Positions 1 to 10,627 of a DNA stretch of 64,000 nt are shown here, piece by piece. The notes below the pieces were generated by a model, which ran no database searches, was not told the DNA's origin, and saw nothing but the letters and a program-made list of their open reading frames with translations. The stretch comes from Sphingomonas phyllosphaerae FA2 (GTDB lineage: Bacteria > Pseudomonadota > Alphaproteobacteria > Sphingomonadales > Sphingomonadaceae): NCBI RefSeq assembly GCF_000427645.1, contig NZ_KE386571.1:2537454-2601453 (forward strand). Direction: 5' to 3'. Numbering within the stretch: position 1 is the stretch's first letter; the number at the start of each line of letters is the position of its first letter. A program made the translations under genes and the position numbers.

Positions 1-645
1 ATGCCGCACAACCTCTACCTGCACTCCTCGATCGTCCAGACCCGCGCCTATGGCGACGACGAAGCCGACCGGCACGAGGCGCTGAAGCTGGCGACGATCG
101 ACTCGACCGTCGCGCTGGGGCTGGCCTTCTTCATCAACGCCGCGATCCTGATGCTCGCGGCGGCGGCGTTCCATAGCGCGGGACGGTTCGAGGTCGCCGA
201 GATCGAGGACGCGCACCGGCTGCTCGCGCCGATGCTCGGGGTTGGGGCGGCGAGCGTGCTGTTCGCGGTCGCCTTGCTTGCGAGCGGGCAGAATTCCACC
301 GTCACCGGCACACTCGCCGGGCAGATCGTGATGGAAGGGTTCCTCGACATCCGGCTCGCGCCGTGGCTGCGGCGGCTGATCACGCGCGCGATCGCGATCG
401 TGCCGGCGGTGGCGGTGGTCGCCTCGGCGGGCGACCGCGGCGCGACCGACCTGCTGGTGCTCAGCCAGGTGGTGCTCAGCCTGCAACTGCCGTTCGCGGT
501 CATTCCGCTGGTGCTGTACACCGGCAACCGGCGGCTGATGGGCAGCTTCGCCGCGCCGCGCTGGCTGGCGGCGCTGGCGTGGGTGATCGCGGCGGTGATC
601 GTGGTGCTCAACGGCTATCTGCTGTGGGGGATGGCGGCGGGCTGA
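1..645 (+). CDS. mntH: Nramp-family divalent metal (Mn/Fe) transporter, C-terminal half
   Basis: Proton-coupled importer of divalent metals in the inner membrane. The reading frame is open at the left edge, so the true start lies upstream; the ATG at base 1 is internal. It encodes the TM6 signature [10 protein letters not shown], in which the His and neighbouring residues line the metal and proton path in Nramp proteins. Further hydrophobic segments and the [12 protein letters not shown] loop, typical of the second half of the family, follow. The 214 visible residues are about half of a usual 430-residue MntH. The metal-binding DPGN motif of TM1 would be outside the window. Mn versus Fe specificity cannot be read from this part. 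Confidence 0.85.
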   Translation: MPHNLYLHSSIVQTRAYGDDEADRHEALKLATIDSTVALGLAFFINAAILMLAAAAFHSAGRFEVAEIEDAHRLLAPMLGVGAASVLFAVALLASGQNSTVTGTLAGQIVMEGFLDIRLAPWLRRLITRAIAIVPAVAVVASAGDRGATDLLVLSQVVLSLQLPFAVIPLVLYTGNRRLMGSFAAPRWLAALAWVIAAVIVVLNGYLLWGMAAG

Positions 646-714
646 ACCGCCCCCTAGCCACGGCCCGCGCGCTGGCCTATCTGGCGCGCTTTCCTCATCA
701 CACAGGTTTTCCCC

Positions 715-1815
715 ATGGGTTTCCGCTGCGGCATCGTGGGCCTGCCCAACGTCGGCAAGTCCACCCTCTTCAACGCGCTGACCGAGACGGCCGCGGCGCA
801 GGCGGCGAATTATCCGTTCTGCACGATCGAGCCGAACGTCGGCAACGTCGGCGTCCCCGATCCGCGCCTGTCGAAGCTGGCGGCAATCGCCGGATCGGGC
901 AAGATCATCGAGACGCAGCTCGGCTTCGTCGACATCGCCGGCCTCGTGCGCGGCGCGAGCAAGGGCGAAGGGCTCGGCAACCAGTTCCTCGGCAACATCC
1001 GCGAGGTCGACGCGATCGTCCACGTGCTGCGCTGCTTCGAGAACGACGACATCCAGCACGTCGACAATCGCGTCGACCCGATCGCGGATGCCGAGACGGT
1101 CGAAACCGAATTGATGCTGTCGGACCTCGAAAGCCTCGAAAAGCGCGTCCCCAATCTCGCCAAGAAGGGGCAGCAGGGCGACAAGGAAGCCAAGCTCGGC
1201 GCGATGGTGCTCGGCCGCGCGCTCGACCTGCTGCGGGACGGCAAGCCCGCGCGGCTGACCGAGACCAACGACGCCGACGAGAAGCGCGTGCTCGATCAGG
1301 CGCAATTGCTCACCGCCAAGCCGGTCCTCTACGTCTGCAACGTCAACGAGGAGGATGCCGCGAACGGCAATGCCTTGTCGCAGAAGGTGTTCGAAAAGGC
1401 CGCCGCCGAGGGTGCGCAGGCGGTGGTCGTCTCCGCCGCGATCGAGGCCGAGATCGCGACGATGCCGCACGAGGATCGCGGCGAGTTCCTGTCCGAGCTG
1501 GGGCTGGAGGAAACCGGGCTCGCGCGCGTGATCCGCGCCGGGTACGAGTTGCTCCACCTGCTGACCTTCTTCACGGTCGGCCCCAAGGAAGCGCGCGCCT
1601 GGACGGTCGAGGCCGGCTCGAAGGCGCCGCAGGCGGCCGGCGCGATCCACTCCGACTTCGAGCGCGGCTTCATCCGCGCCGAGACGATCGCGTTCGACGA
1701 TTATGTCGCCTTCAACGGCGAGGCCGGCGCGCGCGAGGCGGGCAAGCTGCGCCAGGAGGGCAAGGAATATGTCGTCCACGACGGCGACGTGCTGCTGTTC
1801 CGCTTCAACGTGTGA
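715..1815 (+). CDS. ychF: Redox-regulated ATPase YchF (OLA1 family)
   Basis: Cytoplasmic Obg-related P-loop NTPase that prefers ATP and associates with ribosomes. The G1 motif GLPNVGKST is at residues 9-17, and the switch II region contains DIAGLVRGASKGEGLGNQFL, the YchF signature. The usual NKxD specificity motif is replaced by NVNEED, consistent with ATP rather than GTP use. A C-terminal TGS domain ends in DGDVLLFRFNV. The 366-residue length is normal for the family. The ATG at 715 gives the conserved MGFRCGIVGLPNVGKS start. It stands alone between the transporter gene and a lipoprotein gene. Confidence 0.97.
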   Translation: MGFRCGIVGLPNVGKSTLFNALTETAAAQAANYPFCTIEPNVGNVGVPDPRLSKLAAIAGSGKIIETQLGFVDIAGLVRGASKGEGLGNQFLGNIREVDAIVHVLRCFENDDIQHVDNRVDPIADAETVETELMLSDLESLEKRVPNLAKKGQQGDKEAKLGAMVLGRALDLLRDGKPARLTETNDADEKRVLDQAQLLTAKPVLYVCNVNEEDAANGNALSQKVFEKAAAEGAQAVVVSAAIEAEIATMPHEDRGEFLSELGLEETGLARVIRAGYELLHLLTFFTVGPKEARAWTVEAGSKAPQAAGAIHSDFERGFIRAETIAFDDYVAFNGEAGAREAGKLRQEGKEYVVHDGDVLLFRFNV

Positions 1816-2118
1816 TGCCGGCATCGGCGGCGGTCACCACGATCGCCGCCGACACGAAGAAATTTCTTACAAGATGAATTTTCGAGCCATTTCGGATGAA
1901 ATGGCTCAAAACGACATTCCGCCAGTAACTTGGCCTGATCTTCCCTGTCACGATCGACCACTTCGGGTCATCGCCGGCGTTTCGGCCGTGCAACGATCCC
2001 GAAATCGCACCGTTTGCCGCCCGTAACAAGATCCGGTGCCCGGCAAGCGGCTCGATGCAGAACGTCTTTGCCTGTCGCCGGTCAACGGCCGCGCCTTTTA
2101 CGACAGGGAGAGACGAGA
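1816..2118. other. Intergenic region with two hairpins
   Basis: About 300 bases without a credible gene. A 9-bp stem (1824-1832 with 1844-1852) follows just after the ychF stop. A perfect 10-bp stem with a GGAT loop lies at 1884-1893/1898-1907, flanked by TTTT on the left and AAAA on the right. Neither is followed by a clean U-tract, so they are possible rather than certain terminators. The stretch 1855-1915 is clearly AT-richer than its surroundings. The remainder is presumably the promoter and leader of the next gene, but I could not assign -35 and -10 boxes. Confidence 0.4.
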
Positions 2119-3084
2119 ATGCGCAAACTACCGCTGTTGCTTCTGCCGCTACTGCTGACATCCTGCGGCTCCGACGACGACGATCGGTCGGCCCCGACCA
2201 CCGCCGCCACGCCGACGCCCAGCCCCAGCCCGACGCCTTCGCCATCCCCCACCCCGTCACCCACCCCGACTCCGACGCCGACCGCCTCCAGCGGATCTTC
2301 GACCTACGCGCAGCTGACCGGGGAGACGTCGCTGTCGACGGCGCAGGCCAGCTACAACGTCACGGCGACGCCGCCGCAATTCCGGTCGTTCAACGCGTTC
2401 GGCAGTGGTCCCACGCTGCGCTACAACGCCACCAATCGCAGCTACGACGTGACGGTCGGCACCACCACCGAGTCCTTTGCCGCCAGCGAGATCGACGGCA
2501 GCGCGCCGGCCGGCACGACCCGCTATGCCAAGGCGAACGGCCACACGCTGGCGGTGGTACAGCCGAGCGCGGGTGGACGCGGCTTCGATTACCTTCGCTT
2601 CGCACGGTGGACGTCACAGGACGCCACGGGACCGTTCGCCGCCACCTTCCTCACCGGCCTTCCGACGCTCGGCACTGACGTGCCGACGACGGGCACGGTC
2701 ACGCTGTCGCGGACCGTCGTCGCCGGTGAGGCCTATGTCACCGCCAATGGCACGACGACCGCCTACTCGCTCGGCAACAGCCAGCTGACGATCACGATCG
2801 ATTATGCCAACGGGCTGGTCACCGGGCGGCTGACGTTGATCGGCACCCCGGTCAATGGCGGGGCGGACGTGCCGCTGACGACGCTCGACGCCAAGTTCGA
2901 CTTCTCGGGCCTTGGCGGGTTCACCGTGGCCAGCGGCAGCTATGCGGCTGATTCCACGTCCAAGCTGGCCGGCGTCTTCTTCGGACCGAAAGCAGCCGAA
3001 ACCGGGCTGCTGTTCCACCTGAGCGCGCTCAACCCGTCAGGCGCGACGCTGAAGCTGGTCGCGACCGGCGCGGGCGGAAGCTGA
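2119..3084 (+). CDS. Lipoprotein with Pro/Thr/Ser repeat linker and TbpB-like C-terminal barrel
   Basis: Predicted exported lipoprotein of 321 residues. A short signal peptide ends at a lipobox (LLTSC, lipidated Cys16), followed by an acidic DDDD patch. A low-complexity linker of alternating Pro with Thr/Ser runs over about residues 30-55. The rest is Gly/Thr/Ser-rich with alternating hydrophobic residues, as in beta-strands. It ends with AGVFFGPKAAETG, close to the G-x-FYGP-x-A-x-E-x-GG motif near the C-terminus of transferrin-binding-protein-B-like lipoproteins. The ATG at 2119 is chosen over the in-frame one at 2014 because only it gives a lipobox at the right distance, and GGGAG lies upstream. 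Ligand unknown; surface exposure is inferred. Confidence 0.7.
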   Translation: MRKLPLLLLPLLLTSCGSDDDDRSAPTTAATPTPSPSPTPSPSPTPSPTPTPTPTASSGSSTYAQLTGETSLSTAQASYNVTATPPQFRSFNAFGSGPTLRYNATNRSYDVTVGTTTESFAASEIDGSAPAGTTRYAKANGHTLAVVQPSAGGRGFDYLRFARWTSQDATGPFAATFLTGLPTLGTDVPTTGTVTLSRTVVAGEAYVTANGTTTAYSLGNSQLTITIDYANGLVTGRLTLIGTPVNGGADVPLTTLDAKFDFSGLGGFTVASGSYAADSTSKLAGVFFGPKAAETGLLFHLSALNPSGATLKLVATGAGGS

Positions 3085-3091
3085 CCGGCAT

Positions 3092-3120
3092 GCCGGATCG
3101 CGGACGCGCCGCGATCCGGC
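3092..3120. terminator. Perfect 12-bp hairpin between convergent genes
   Basis: Bases 3092-3103 pair perfectly with 3109-3120 around a 5-base loop. The hairpin sits in the 37-base gap between the stops of two convergent lipoprotein genes, so it probably ends transcription from both sides. No U-tract follows on either strand, so this is a structural inference. Confidence 0.5.
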
Positions 3121-3121
3121 G

Positions 3122-3379
3122 TCACCGCGCCGGGCGGCGCTCGACCACCGGATCGGTCAGCAGGTCGGCATGCGGCGCGCGCAGATTGGCCCCCTGCCCC
3201 GGGCGCGGCTTCAGCCACGCAGGCGTGGCCCCGGGCGCGGGCGTGACCTGCATCACCGGGGTGCGCGGCGCGGGGGCGGTCGCGCTGGGCAGCGGCGCGG
3301 GGGGCGGCGTCTTGTCTTCGTCGCCCTTTCTGCAGGCGGCGACCGACAGACACAGCAAGGGCAGAAGCGCACGGATCAT
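3122..3379 (-). CDS. Small proline-rich lipoprotein
   Basis: Encodes 85 residues. A signal peptide of about 15 residues ends in the lipobox LSVAAC (Cys16), followed by a charged KGDEDK stretch and a Pro/Ala-rich tail. No enzymatic domain is visible. The ATG at 3379 is used because it alone places the lipobox after a standard n- and h-region. The gene is divergent from the phosphodiesterase gene at 3467 and convergent with the TbpB-like lipoprotein gene. Function unknown; an envelope location is the only supported statement. Confidence 0.6.
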   Translation of the reverse strand: MIRALLPLLCLSVAACRKGDEDKTPPPAPLPSATAPAPRTPVMQVTPAPGATPAWLKPRPGQGANLRAPHADLLTDPVVERRPAR

Positions 3380-3466
3380 GCCCTCACAAAGCGCGAAGCC
3401 GCACCCGCGTTCCGCCGCCCCGCAACGGGTCTTTGTTCTGCAAGATGTGCCGCGTAAGGGACTGGA

Positions 3467-4828
3467 ATGTCGTTCCGCGTTCCCCTGATCGCCGCGCTGG
3501 CCAGCCTGTCCGCCTGCGCCTTTCCCCACACGCCCCCCGCGCTGCCGCCGGTCACCAGCCCCGCTAAGGCCGGCACGGGCGCAGTCGCCGCACCGACTGC
3601 CCCGACCGCCGCACGCGGGCCGGTGACGATCCTGATCTCGATCGACGGCTTCCGCCCCGATTACCTCGACCGCGGGGTGACGCCCAATCTGTCGCGGCTC
3701 GCCGCCACCGGCGTCAGCGCGGCGATGCGGCCCTCCTTCCCGTCGAAGACCGCGCCGAATCACTGGACGCTCGTCACCGGGCTCGTCCCCGATCATCACG
3801 GCGTCACCGCCAACAACGTCGAGGACCCGGCACGCCCCGGCGAAACCTTCACGATGGCGACCGAGGACCCGTTCTGGTGGAATGGCGGCGAACCGATCTG
3901 GGCGACGGCCGAACGCGCCGGGATCCGCACCGCGACGATGCTCTGGCCCGGCTCCGCGGTTGCCTGGGGCGGCACGCGCGCGAAGGACTGGCCGAACGAC
4001 ACGACCGGCGGCACGCGCCCGCACGACTGGCAGGCGTTCAGCATGGCGATCGACAACCGTCAGCGGGTCGATGGCGTCATCGACTGGCTGCGGCGCCCGG
4101 CCGAGACGCGTCCGCGTTTCGTGACGCTCTATTTCGATGCGGTCGATACCGGCGGGCACCTCTATGGCCCCCGCGACCCCCGCACGTTGCAGGCGGTCGC
4201 GGGGGTCGATGACGCGATCGGGAAGCTGGTCGACGATCTCGCCGCGCTCGGTCAGCCCGCCAATCTCGTCATCGTCTCCGATCACGGCATGGCCCCCGCC
4301 GACACCAGCCGCGTCGTCGCGCTCGACACGATCGTCGCCGCCAGCGACGCGCGCGTGATCGAAACCGGCTCCTTCGCCACGCTCGAACCATTGCCCGGCC
4401 GCGACGCCGCGGTCGTCGCCGCGCTGCTGCGCCCGCATCCGCACATGCAATGCTGGCGCAAGGGCACGATCCCGCCGCGCTTCCGCTATGGCACGAACCC
4501 GCGCATCCCCCCGTATTTCTGTCTTGCCGAGGACGGCTCCGCCGGCGCGTGGACGATCCTGAAGACCGCGCCGACCAAGCCCGTTTCGCTCGGCGCGCAT
4601 GGCTACGACAATGACGCGCCCGACATGCGCGCATTGTTCATCGCCAACGGCCCGGCGTTCCGCGCGGGCAAGCGGTTGCCGACCTTCGACAATGTCGATG
4701 TCGCCCCGCTGCTGCGCGATCTGCTCGGGCTGCCCGCCGGTCAGGGGCTCGACGGCAGCGACCGCCCGTTCCGCAACGTGCTGATCGCTGGACCGCAGCG
4801 TTCCGCCCTGCCAAACGGGGCGCGATGA
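3467..4828 (+). CDS. Nucleotide pyrophosphatase/phosphodiesterase (NPP family) lipoprotein
   Basis: Alkaline-phosphatase-superfamily enzyme expected to hydrolyse phosphodiester or pyrophosphate bonds of nucleotides or lipid headgroups outside the cytoplasm. The signal peptide ends at LSAC (Cys17), implying lipidation. The two-zinc site is complete: Asp60 in LISIDGF, nucleophile Thr95 in FPSKTAPNHW, Asp227 and His231 in DTGGH, Asp272-His273 in SDHG, and His378 in GAHGYDN. Length (453 aa) is normal for bacterial NPPs. Its stop overlaps the start of the ArsC-like gene by four bases (ATGA), so the two are probably translationally coupled. Substrate cannot be determined from sequence. Confidence 0.9.
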   Translation: MSFRVPLIAALASLSACAFPHTPPALPPVTSPAKAGTGAVAAPTAPTAARGPVTILISIDGFRPDYLDRGVTPNLSRLAATGVSAAMRPSFPSKTAPNHWTLVTGLVPDHHGVTANNVEDPARPGETFTMATEDPFWWNGGEPIWATAERAGIRTATMLWPGSAVAWGGTRAKDWPNDTTGGTRPHDWQAFSMAIDNRQRVDGVIDWLRRPAETRPRFVTLYFDAVDTGGHLYGPRDPRTLQAVAGVDDAIGKLVDDLAALGQPANLVIVSDHGMAPADTSRVVALDTIVAASDARVIETGSFATLEPLPGRDAAVVAALLRPHPHMQCWRKGTIPPRFRYGTNPRIPPYFCLAEDGSAGAWTILKTAPTKPVSLGAHGYDNDAPDMRALFIANGPAFRAGKRLPTFDNVDVAPLLRDLLGLPAGQGLDGSDRPFRNVLIAGPQRSALPNGAR

Positions 4829-5145
4829 ACGCGACGATCCTCCACAATCCGCGCTGCTCGAAATCGCGCGCGGCGCTGGCCCTCCTGACCGGGGCCGGTG
4901 CCGAGGTGACGGTGGTCGAGTATCTCAAGACCCCGCCGTCGCGTGACGAACTCGCGCGGCTGTGCGCCCGCGCGGGGATCGCACCGCGCGCCGCGCTGCG
5001 CCCCGATGCGCCCGCCGTCGCCGATGATGACGCGGCGCTGGACCTGATGGCGCACGATCCTGCCAACATCGAACGGCCTTTCGTGGAGACCGAGAAGGGC
5101 GCGCTGATCGCCCGCCCGCCCGAGCGCGTGCGCGAGCTGCTGTGA
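4825..5145 (+). CDS. arsC: ArsC/Spx-family thioredoxin-fold protein (arsenate reductase-like)
   Basis: Cytoplasmic glutaredoxin-fold protein of 106 residues. HNPRCSKSR places the active-site Cys at position 11, as in glutaredoxin-dependent arsenate reductases. ERPFVET and ARPPERV near the C-terminus match the region holding the arginines that bind arsenate. No ars operon genes are nearby. It is sandwiched between a phosphodiesterase and a phospholipase-D-like gene, with ATGA at its start and GTGA at its end. A role other than arsenate reduction is therefore possible; many short ArsC homologues in Proteobacteria are uncharacterised. Confidence 0.85.
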   Translation: MNATILHNPRCSKSRAALALLTGAGAEVTVVEYLKTPPSRDELARLCARAGIAPRAALRPDAPAVADDDAALDLMAHDPANIERPFVETEKGALIARPPERVRELL

Positions 5146-6572
5146 AGCTGCCGCACGATACCCGCTGGCGGGTGGCACGCGCGACCCGCGCCGCCGCCGT
5201 CGTCGACGCCGACAATTACTTCCGCGCCGCGCGGCAGGCGATGCTGAAGGCGAAACATCAGATTTTGCTGGTCGGCTGGGACTTCGACGCGCGCATCCGG
5301 CTGGCATGGGACGACGACCATCCCGAGGCGCCTGCCGACGTCGGCGCGTTCATTACCTGGCTGGTGAAGCGCACCCCCGGATTGCAGGTCCACATCCTGC
5401 GCTGGGATACCGGCGCAATGAAGACGCTCGGCCGAGGCAAGACGCTGTGGACGTTACTTAACTGGCGGTGGCGCCAGCCGCGCATCCATCTCAAGCTCGA
5501 CGGCCACCATCCGGTCGCGGCGTCGCAGCATCAGAAGATCGTCGTGATCGACGACTGCCTCGCCTTTTGCGGCGGGATCGACATGACCGACGAGCGCTGG
5601 GACACGCGCGAACACCGCGACGACGATCCGCACCGCCGTTCCCCCAACGGCTTCCGCTACAAGCCGTGGCACGACGTCACCACCGCGTTGCAGGGCCCGG
5701 TCGCGAAGGCGCTCGGTGATTTGTGCCGGACGCGTTGGGAGATCGCCGGCGGCGCACCGATCACCCCGCCCTCGCCCGCGTCCGGCAGCGATTGCTGGCC
5801 CGAAAGCCTGCCCGAGCAATTCACCGACGTCGAGGTCGCGATCTCGCGCAGCCAGCCCGAGCATGACGGGCAAGAGGAAGTGCTCGAGATCGAGCGGCTG
5901 TATCTCGCGCTGATCGCGGGCGCGAAGAAGCGCATCTACGCCGAAAGCCAGTATTTCGCCTCGCGCCGGATCGCCGAGGCGATCGCCAAGCGGCTGGTCG
6001 AGGACGATCCGCCCGAGATCGTCATCATCAACCCGGTCACCGCGCAAGGCTGGCTGGAGCCGATCGCGATGGACACCGCGCGCGCACGGCTGGTCGCCGA
6101 ACTGCGCAAGCGGGACCGTCATGGGCGCTTCCGCATCTATCACCCGGTCACCGCGGCTGGCGAAGGCATTTATTGCCACGCCAAGGTGACGGTGATCGAC
6201 GAAACCGCGATCCGCATCGGCTCGTCGAACTTCAACAATCGCTCGCTGCGGCTCGACACCGAATGCGACGTGACGATCACCGAGGAACCCGAAACGATCG
6301 CCGCGATCCGCGCCGACCTGCTCGCCGAGCACCTGGGCGCCAACATCGACGAGGTTTCCGCAAGGATCGAGCGCGACGGGCTGATCGCGACGATCGAGGC
6401 GCTGCGCGGAAGCGGACGGACGCTGGTGCCGTATGAGATCGACGACCTGAACGGCGTCGAGAAATGGCTGGCCGACAACGAGGTGCTCGATCCCGAAGGA
6501 CCGGGCGAGATGTTCGAGAGCTTCGAAAAACGCGGGCTGCTCAGGCGCTTGCGGCGGCGGCGGCGCAGGTAA
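5142..6572 (+). CDS. Phospholipase D / cardiolipin synthase-like protein
   Basis: PLD-superfamily enzyme of 476 residues with two HKD motifs: His130-Lys132-Asp137 (HQKIVVID) followed by CGGIDMTDERWDT, and His346-Lys348-Asp353 (HAKVTVID) followed by GSSNFNNRS. These duplicated half-sites form one active site that transfers phosphatidyl groups or hydrolyses phospholipids. No N-terminal membrane anchor is present, unlike typical Cls proteins, so it may be a soluble or peripheral transphosphatidylase. GTG at 5142 overlaps the preceding stop (GTGA). The C-terminus is strongly basic (LLRRLRRRRRR), which could bind anionic membrane lipids. Confidence 0.9.
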   Translation: MKLPHDTRWRVARATRAAAVVDADNYFRAARQAMLKAKHQILLVGWDFDARIRLAWDDDHPEAPADVGAFITWLVKRTPGLQVHILRWDTGAMKTLGRGKTLWTLLNWRWRQPRIHLKLDGHHPVAASQHQKIVVIDDCLAFCGGIDMTDERWDTREHRDDDPHRRSPNGFRYKPWHDVTTALQGPVAKALGDLCRTRWEIAGGAPITPPSPASGSDCWPESLPEQFTDVEVAISRSQPEHDGQEEVLEIERLYLALIAGAKKRIYAESQYFASRRIAEAIAKRLVEDDPPEIVIINPVTAQGWLEPIAMDTARARLVAELRKRDRHGRFRIYHPVTAAGEGIYCHAKVTVIDETAIRIGSSNFNNRSLRLDTECDVTITEEPETIAAIRADLLAEHLGANIDEVSARIERDGLIATIEALRGSGRTLVPYEIDDLNGVEKWLADNEVLDPEGPGEMFESFEKRGLLRRLRRRRRR

Positions 6573-6591
6573 GCCCGACCCCGTCATTCCC

Positions 6592-6674
6592 GCGCAGGCG
6601 GGAATCCAGAACCTCTGACCTCGCGGCTCTTACGAAACCCGCGCGTCTGGATCCCCGCCTCCGCGGGGATGACG
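6592..6674. repeat. REP-like paired inverted repeat, family A
   Basis: Two imperfect palindromes in opposite orientation. The left unit begins CGTCATTCCCGCGCAGGCGG and the right unit ends GCCTCCGCGGGGATGACG. The pair can fold into one long stem-loop. The same family recurs at 9284-9379. The unit is typical of REP-like elements scattered between sphingomonad genes and lies just past the PLD gene stop. Confidence 0.85.
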
Positions 6675-6702
6675 GAAAGGGGAGGTCGCCCGTCACCCTC
6701 CA

Positions 6703-6838
6703 CCGTCGCCCCTGCGCAGGCAGGGGCCCATGTCTGTATCCTCCGTCGCAACGGCCTGACACGAACGCGGCGCTGCTGTGTCGACCCGCCCACCCGAACG
6801 CGACAGCCATAGGCCCCTGCCTTCGCAGGGCGACGGTG
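6703..6838. repeat. REP-like paired inverted repeat, family B
   Basis: The left arm contains GTCGCCCCTGCGCAGGCAGG followed by GGCCCATGTCTGT. The right arm carries the complementary ACAGCCATAGGCCCCTGCC and ends with GCAGGGCGACGG. About 65 bases separate the arms. A second copy is at 61914-62045. Together with the family A pair it fills most of the 442-base gap between the PLD gene and purL. The rest (6839-7014) is C-rich and featureless, without a recognisable promoter or Shine-Dalgarno site. Confidence 0.85.
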
Positions 6839-7014
6839 GGCGCGGCACCGCCTGTCCTACACTCTCCAACATCTGCTACCCTCGACACGCGCCGACACCC
6901 CACCCCGCGCGAACCAACCGCCCCCACACCCCGTTTGGCGCAAACATCGCCAACATCCACCCGCCACCACGCCGCATCTGGCATCCTGTCCCCCGTCCCG
7001 CTATGCGCGCGGGC

Positions 7015-9231
<2,217 letters not shown>

Positions 9232-9283
9232 GCTTTTCGGCCGGGCGGGCGGCGTTGACGCGATGTTGCCCCCCACTTCTCCC

Positions 9284-9379
9284 AGTCACTCCCGCGCAGG
9301 CGGGAGTCCAGACGCGCGGCCGTCGCGCTTCTTGCTGAAACCGCGGCGTTTCTGGATTCCCGCCTTCGCGGGAATGACG
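9284..9379. repeat. REP-like paired inverted repeat, family A (second copy)
   Basis: The left unit reads CACTCCCGCGCAGGCGGGAG and the right unit is GATTCCCGCCTTCGCGGGAA followed by TGACGG. Same family as 6592-6674. It fills the gap between purL and the DUF418 gene. Its right end is 16 bases before the DUF418 start codon, so part of that gene's leader is repeat sequence. Confidence 0.85.
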
Positions 9380-9395
9380 GAGGGAGTTTGACCCG

Positions 9396-10574
9396 ATGAC
9401 CGACGCCCCCTCCCGCATCGTCGCGCTCGACCATCTGCGCGGCGCGGCGGTGCTCGGCATCCTGATCGCCAACCTGCCCGGCTTCGCCTTGCCGGTCGCA
9501 GCCTATTTCTCCCCCGCTGCCTGGGGCGGAACGACCCTCGCGGACGTGACCGCCTGGGCGCTCACCTATGTGCTCGTCGAGGGCAAGATGCGCGGGCTGT
9601 TCGCGATGCTGTTCGGCGCGTCGATGCTGCTCGTCATCGACCGCGCCGATGCGCGGGGCGGCAATGGTGCGGCGCTCCACCTGCGCCGCATGGCGACATT
9701 GTTCGTCATCGGCTGCGCGCACCTCTATTTCGTGTGGAGCGGCGACATCCTCAGCCTCTACGCGCTGGTCGGCTATGTCGCGCTGCTGTTCAGCGCCGCG
9801 CCGCTGCGACTGCTGCTGTTCGCCGCCGCCGCCTGCCTGTTGATCGCACTCGCCAACGGCCTGGCGATCGCCGGGCTCGGCACCGTCGTCGAGCGCGTGT
9901 TCGGCCGCTCCACCCCCGCCGATCTGGCGCGCGAGATCGCCGCGATGCGGGGCGGATGGCGCAGCAACGTCGCATGGCGCTGGCACGAGGAAGCCGGGCC
10001 GTTCACCGCCTTCCTCGCCAACGGCCCGGAAACGCTTGCATACATGCTGCTCGGCATGGCGGGGCTGCGCAGCGGCTTTCTGACCGGTGCGTGGCCGCGG
10101 CGTCGCTATGCGATGATCGCGGCGGTGGCGCTGCTCACCACGCTCCCGATCTTCGCGCTGGTTGCTGCGCACACGATCGTGCGTGACTTCGACGCGCATA
10201 CCGTGGTCCTCGCCAGCTTCGTCGTGTCGCCGCTACTCCGCCCCTTGACGGTTGCAGGCTATGCCGCACTGTTGCTGATGACGGTGCAAGAGGGTCGCGT
10301 CGCCGCCGCCGGTCGCGTGGCGCTCAGCAATTATCTGGCGTGCAGCATCGCCTCTACCGCCCTGTTCTACGGCTCGGGTGCGGGACAGTTCGCCCGCTGG
10401 GACCGCGCGGCGCTCTACCTGCTGCTCATCCCCGCCTGGGCGGCGATGCTGGCGTGGCCGCGCTGGTGGCTGGCGCGGTTCTCTCATGGACCGGCGGAGT
10501 GGCTGTGGCGGTGCGCAGCACGTGGCACATGGATCAGGTTTCGTCGCAGTTCTTGCGAACGCGACGCAAATTAG
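9396..10574 (+). CDS. DUF418 family membrane protein
   Basis: Polytopic inner-membrane protein of 392 residues beginning IVALDHLRGAAVLGILIANL, the standard N-terminal motif of DUF418 proteins (distantly related to YeiB and acyltransferase-3 enzymes). About nine or ten hydrophobic segments follow. The C-terminal block GPAEWLWR is the conserved end of the family domain, after which about 20 divergent basic residues occur. GGGAG lies nine bases before the ATG. The biochemical role of DUF418 is unknown. It appears to be a single-gene unit between purL and bfd. Confidence 0.85.
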   Translation: MTDAPSRIVALDHLRGAAVLGILIANLPGFALPVAAYFSPAAWGGTTLADVTAWALTYVLVEGKMRGLFAMLFGASMLLVIDRADARGGNGAALHLRRMATLFVIGCAHLYFVWSGDILSLYALVGYVALLFSAAPLRLLLFAAAACLLIALANGLAIAGLGTVVERVFGRSTPADLAREIAAMRGGWRSNVAWRWHEEAGPFTAFLANGPETLAYMLLGMAGLRSGFLTGAWPRRRYAMIAAVALLTTLPIFALVAAHTIVRDFDAHTVVLASFVVSPLLRPLTVAGYAALLLMTVQEGRVAAAGRVALSNYLACSIASTALFYGSGAGQFARWDRAALYLLLIPAWAAMLAWPRWWLARFSHGPAEWLWRCAARGTWIRFRRSSCERDAN

Positions 10575-10575
10575 C

Positions 10576-10590
10576 TTGCGACACATTCGC
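10576..10590. promoter_or_regulatory. Candidate Fur box upstream of bfd
   Basis: A 15-base imperfect dyad, TGCGACACATTCGCA, has the 7-1-7 arrangement typical of Fur sites, with five of seven positions symmetric. It lies 37 bases before the bfd start codon. Iron control of a bfd-bfr unit is well established in other Proteobacteria, which supports the reading. The match itself is modest. Confidence 0.35.
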
Positions 10591-10627
10591 ATTATCGCTA
10601 CTTGGAGGAGAATAAGAAGGAGCGGTT

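Noticed and set aside
2214..2285. CCGACGCCC-type simple repeat as a possible separate repeat element
   Set aside because: It is in frame within the lipoprotein gene and encodes its Pro/Thr/Ser linker.
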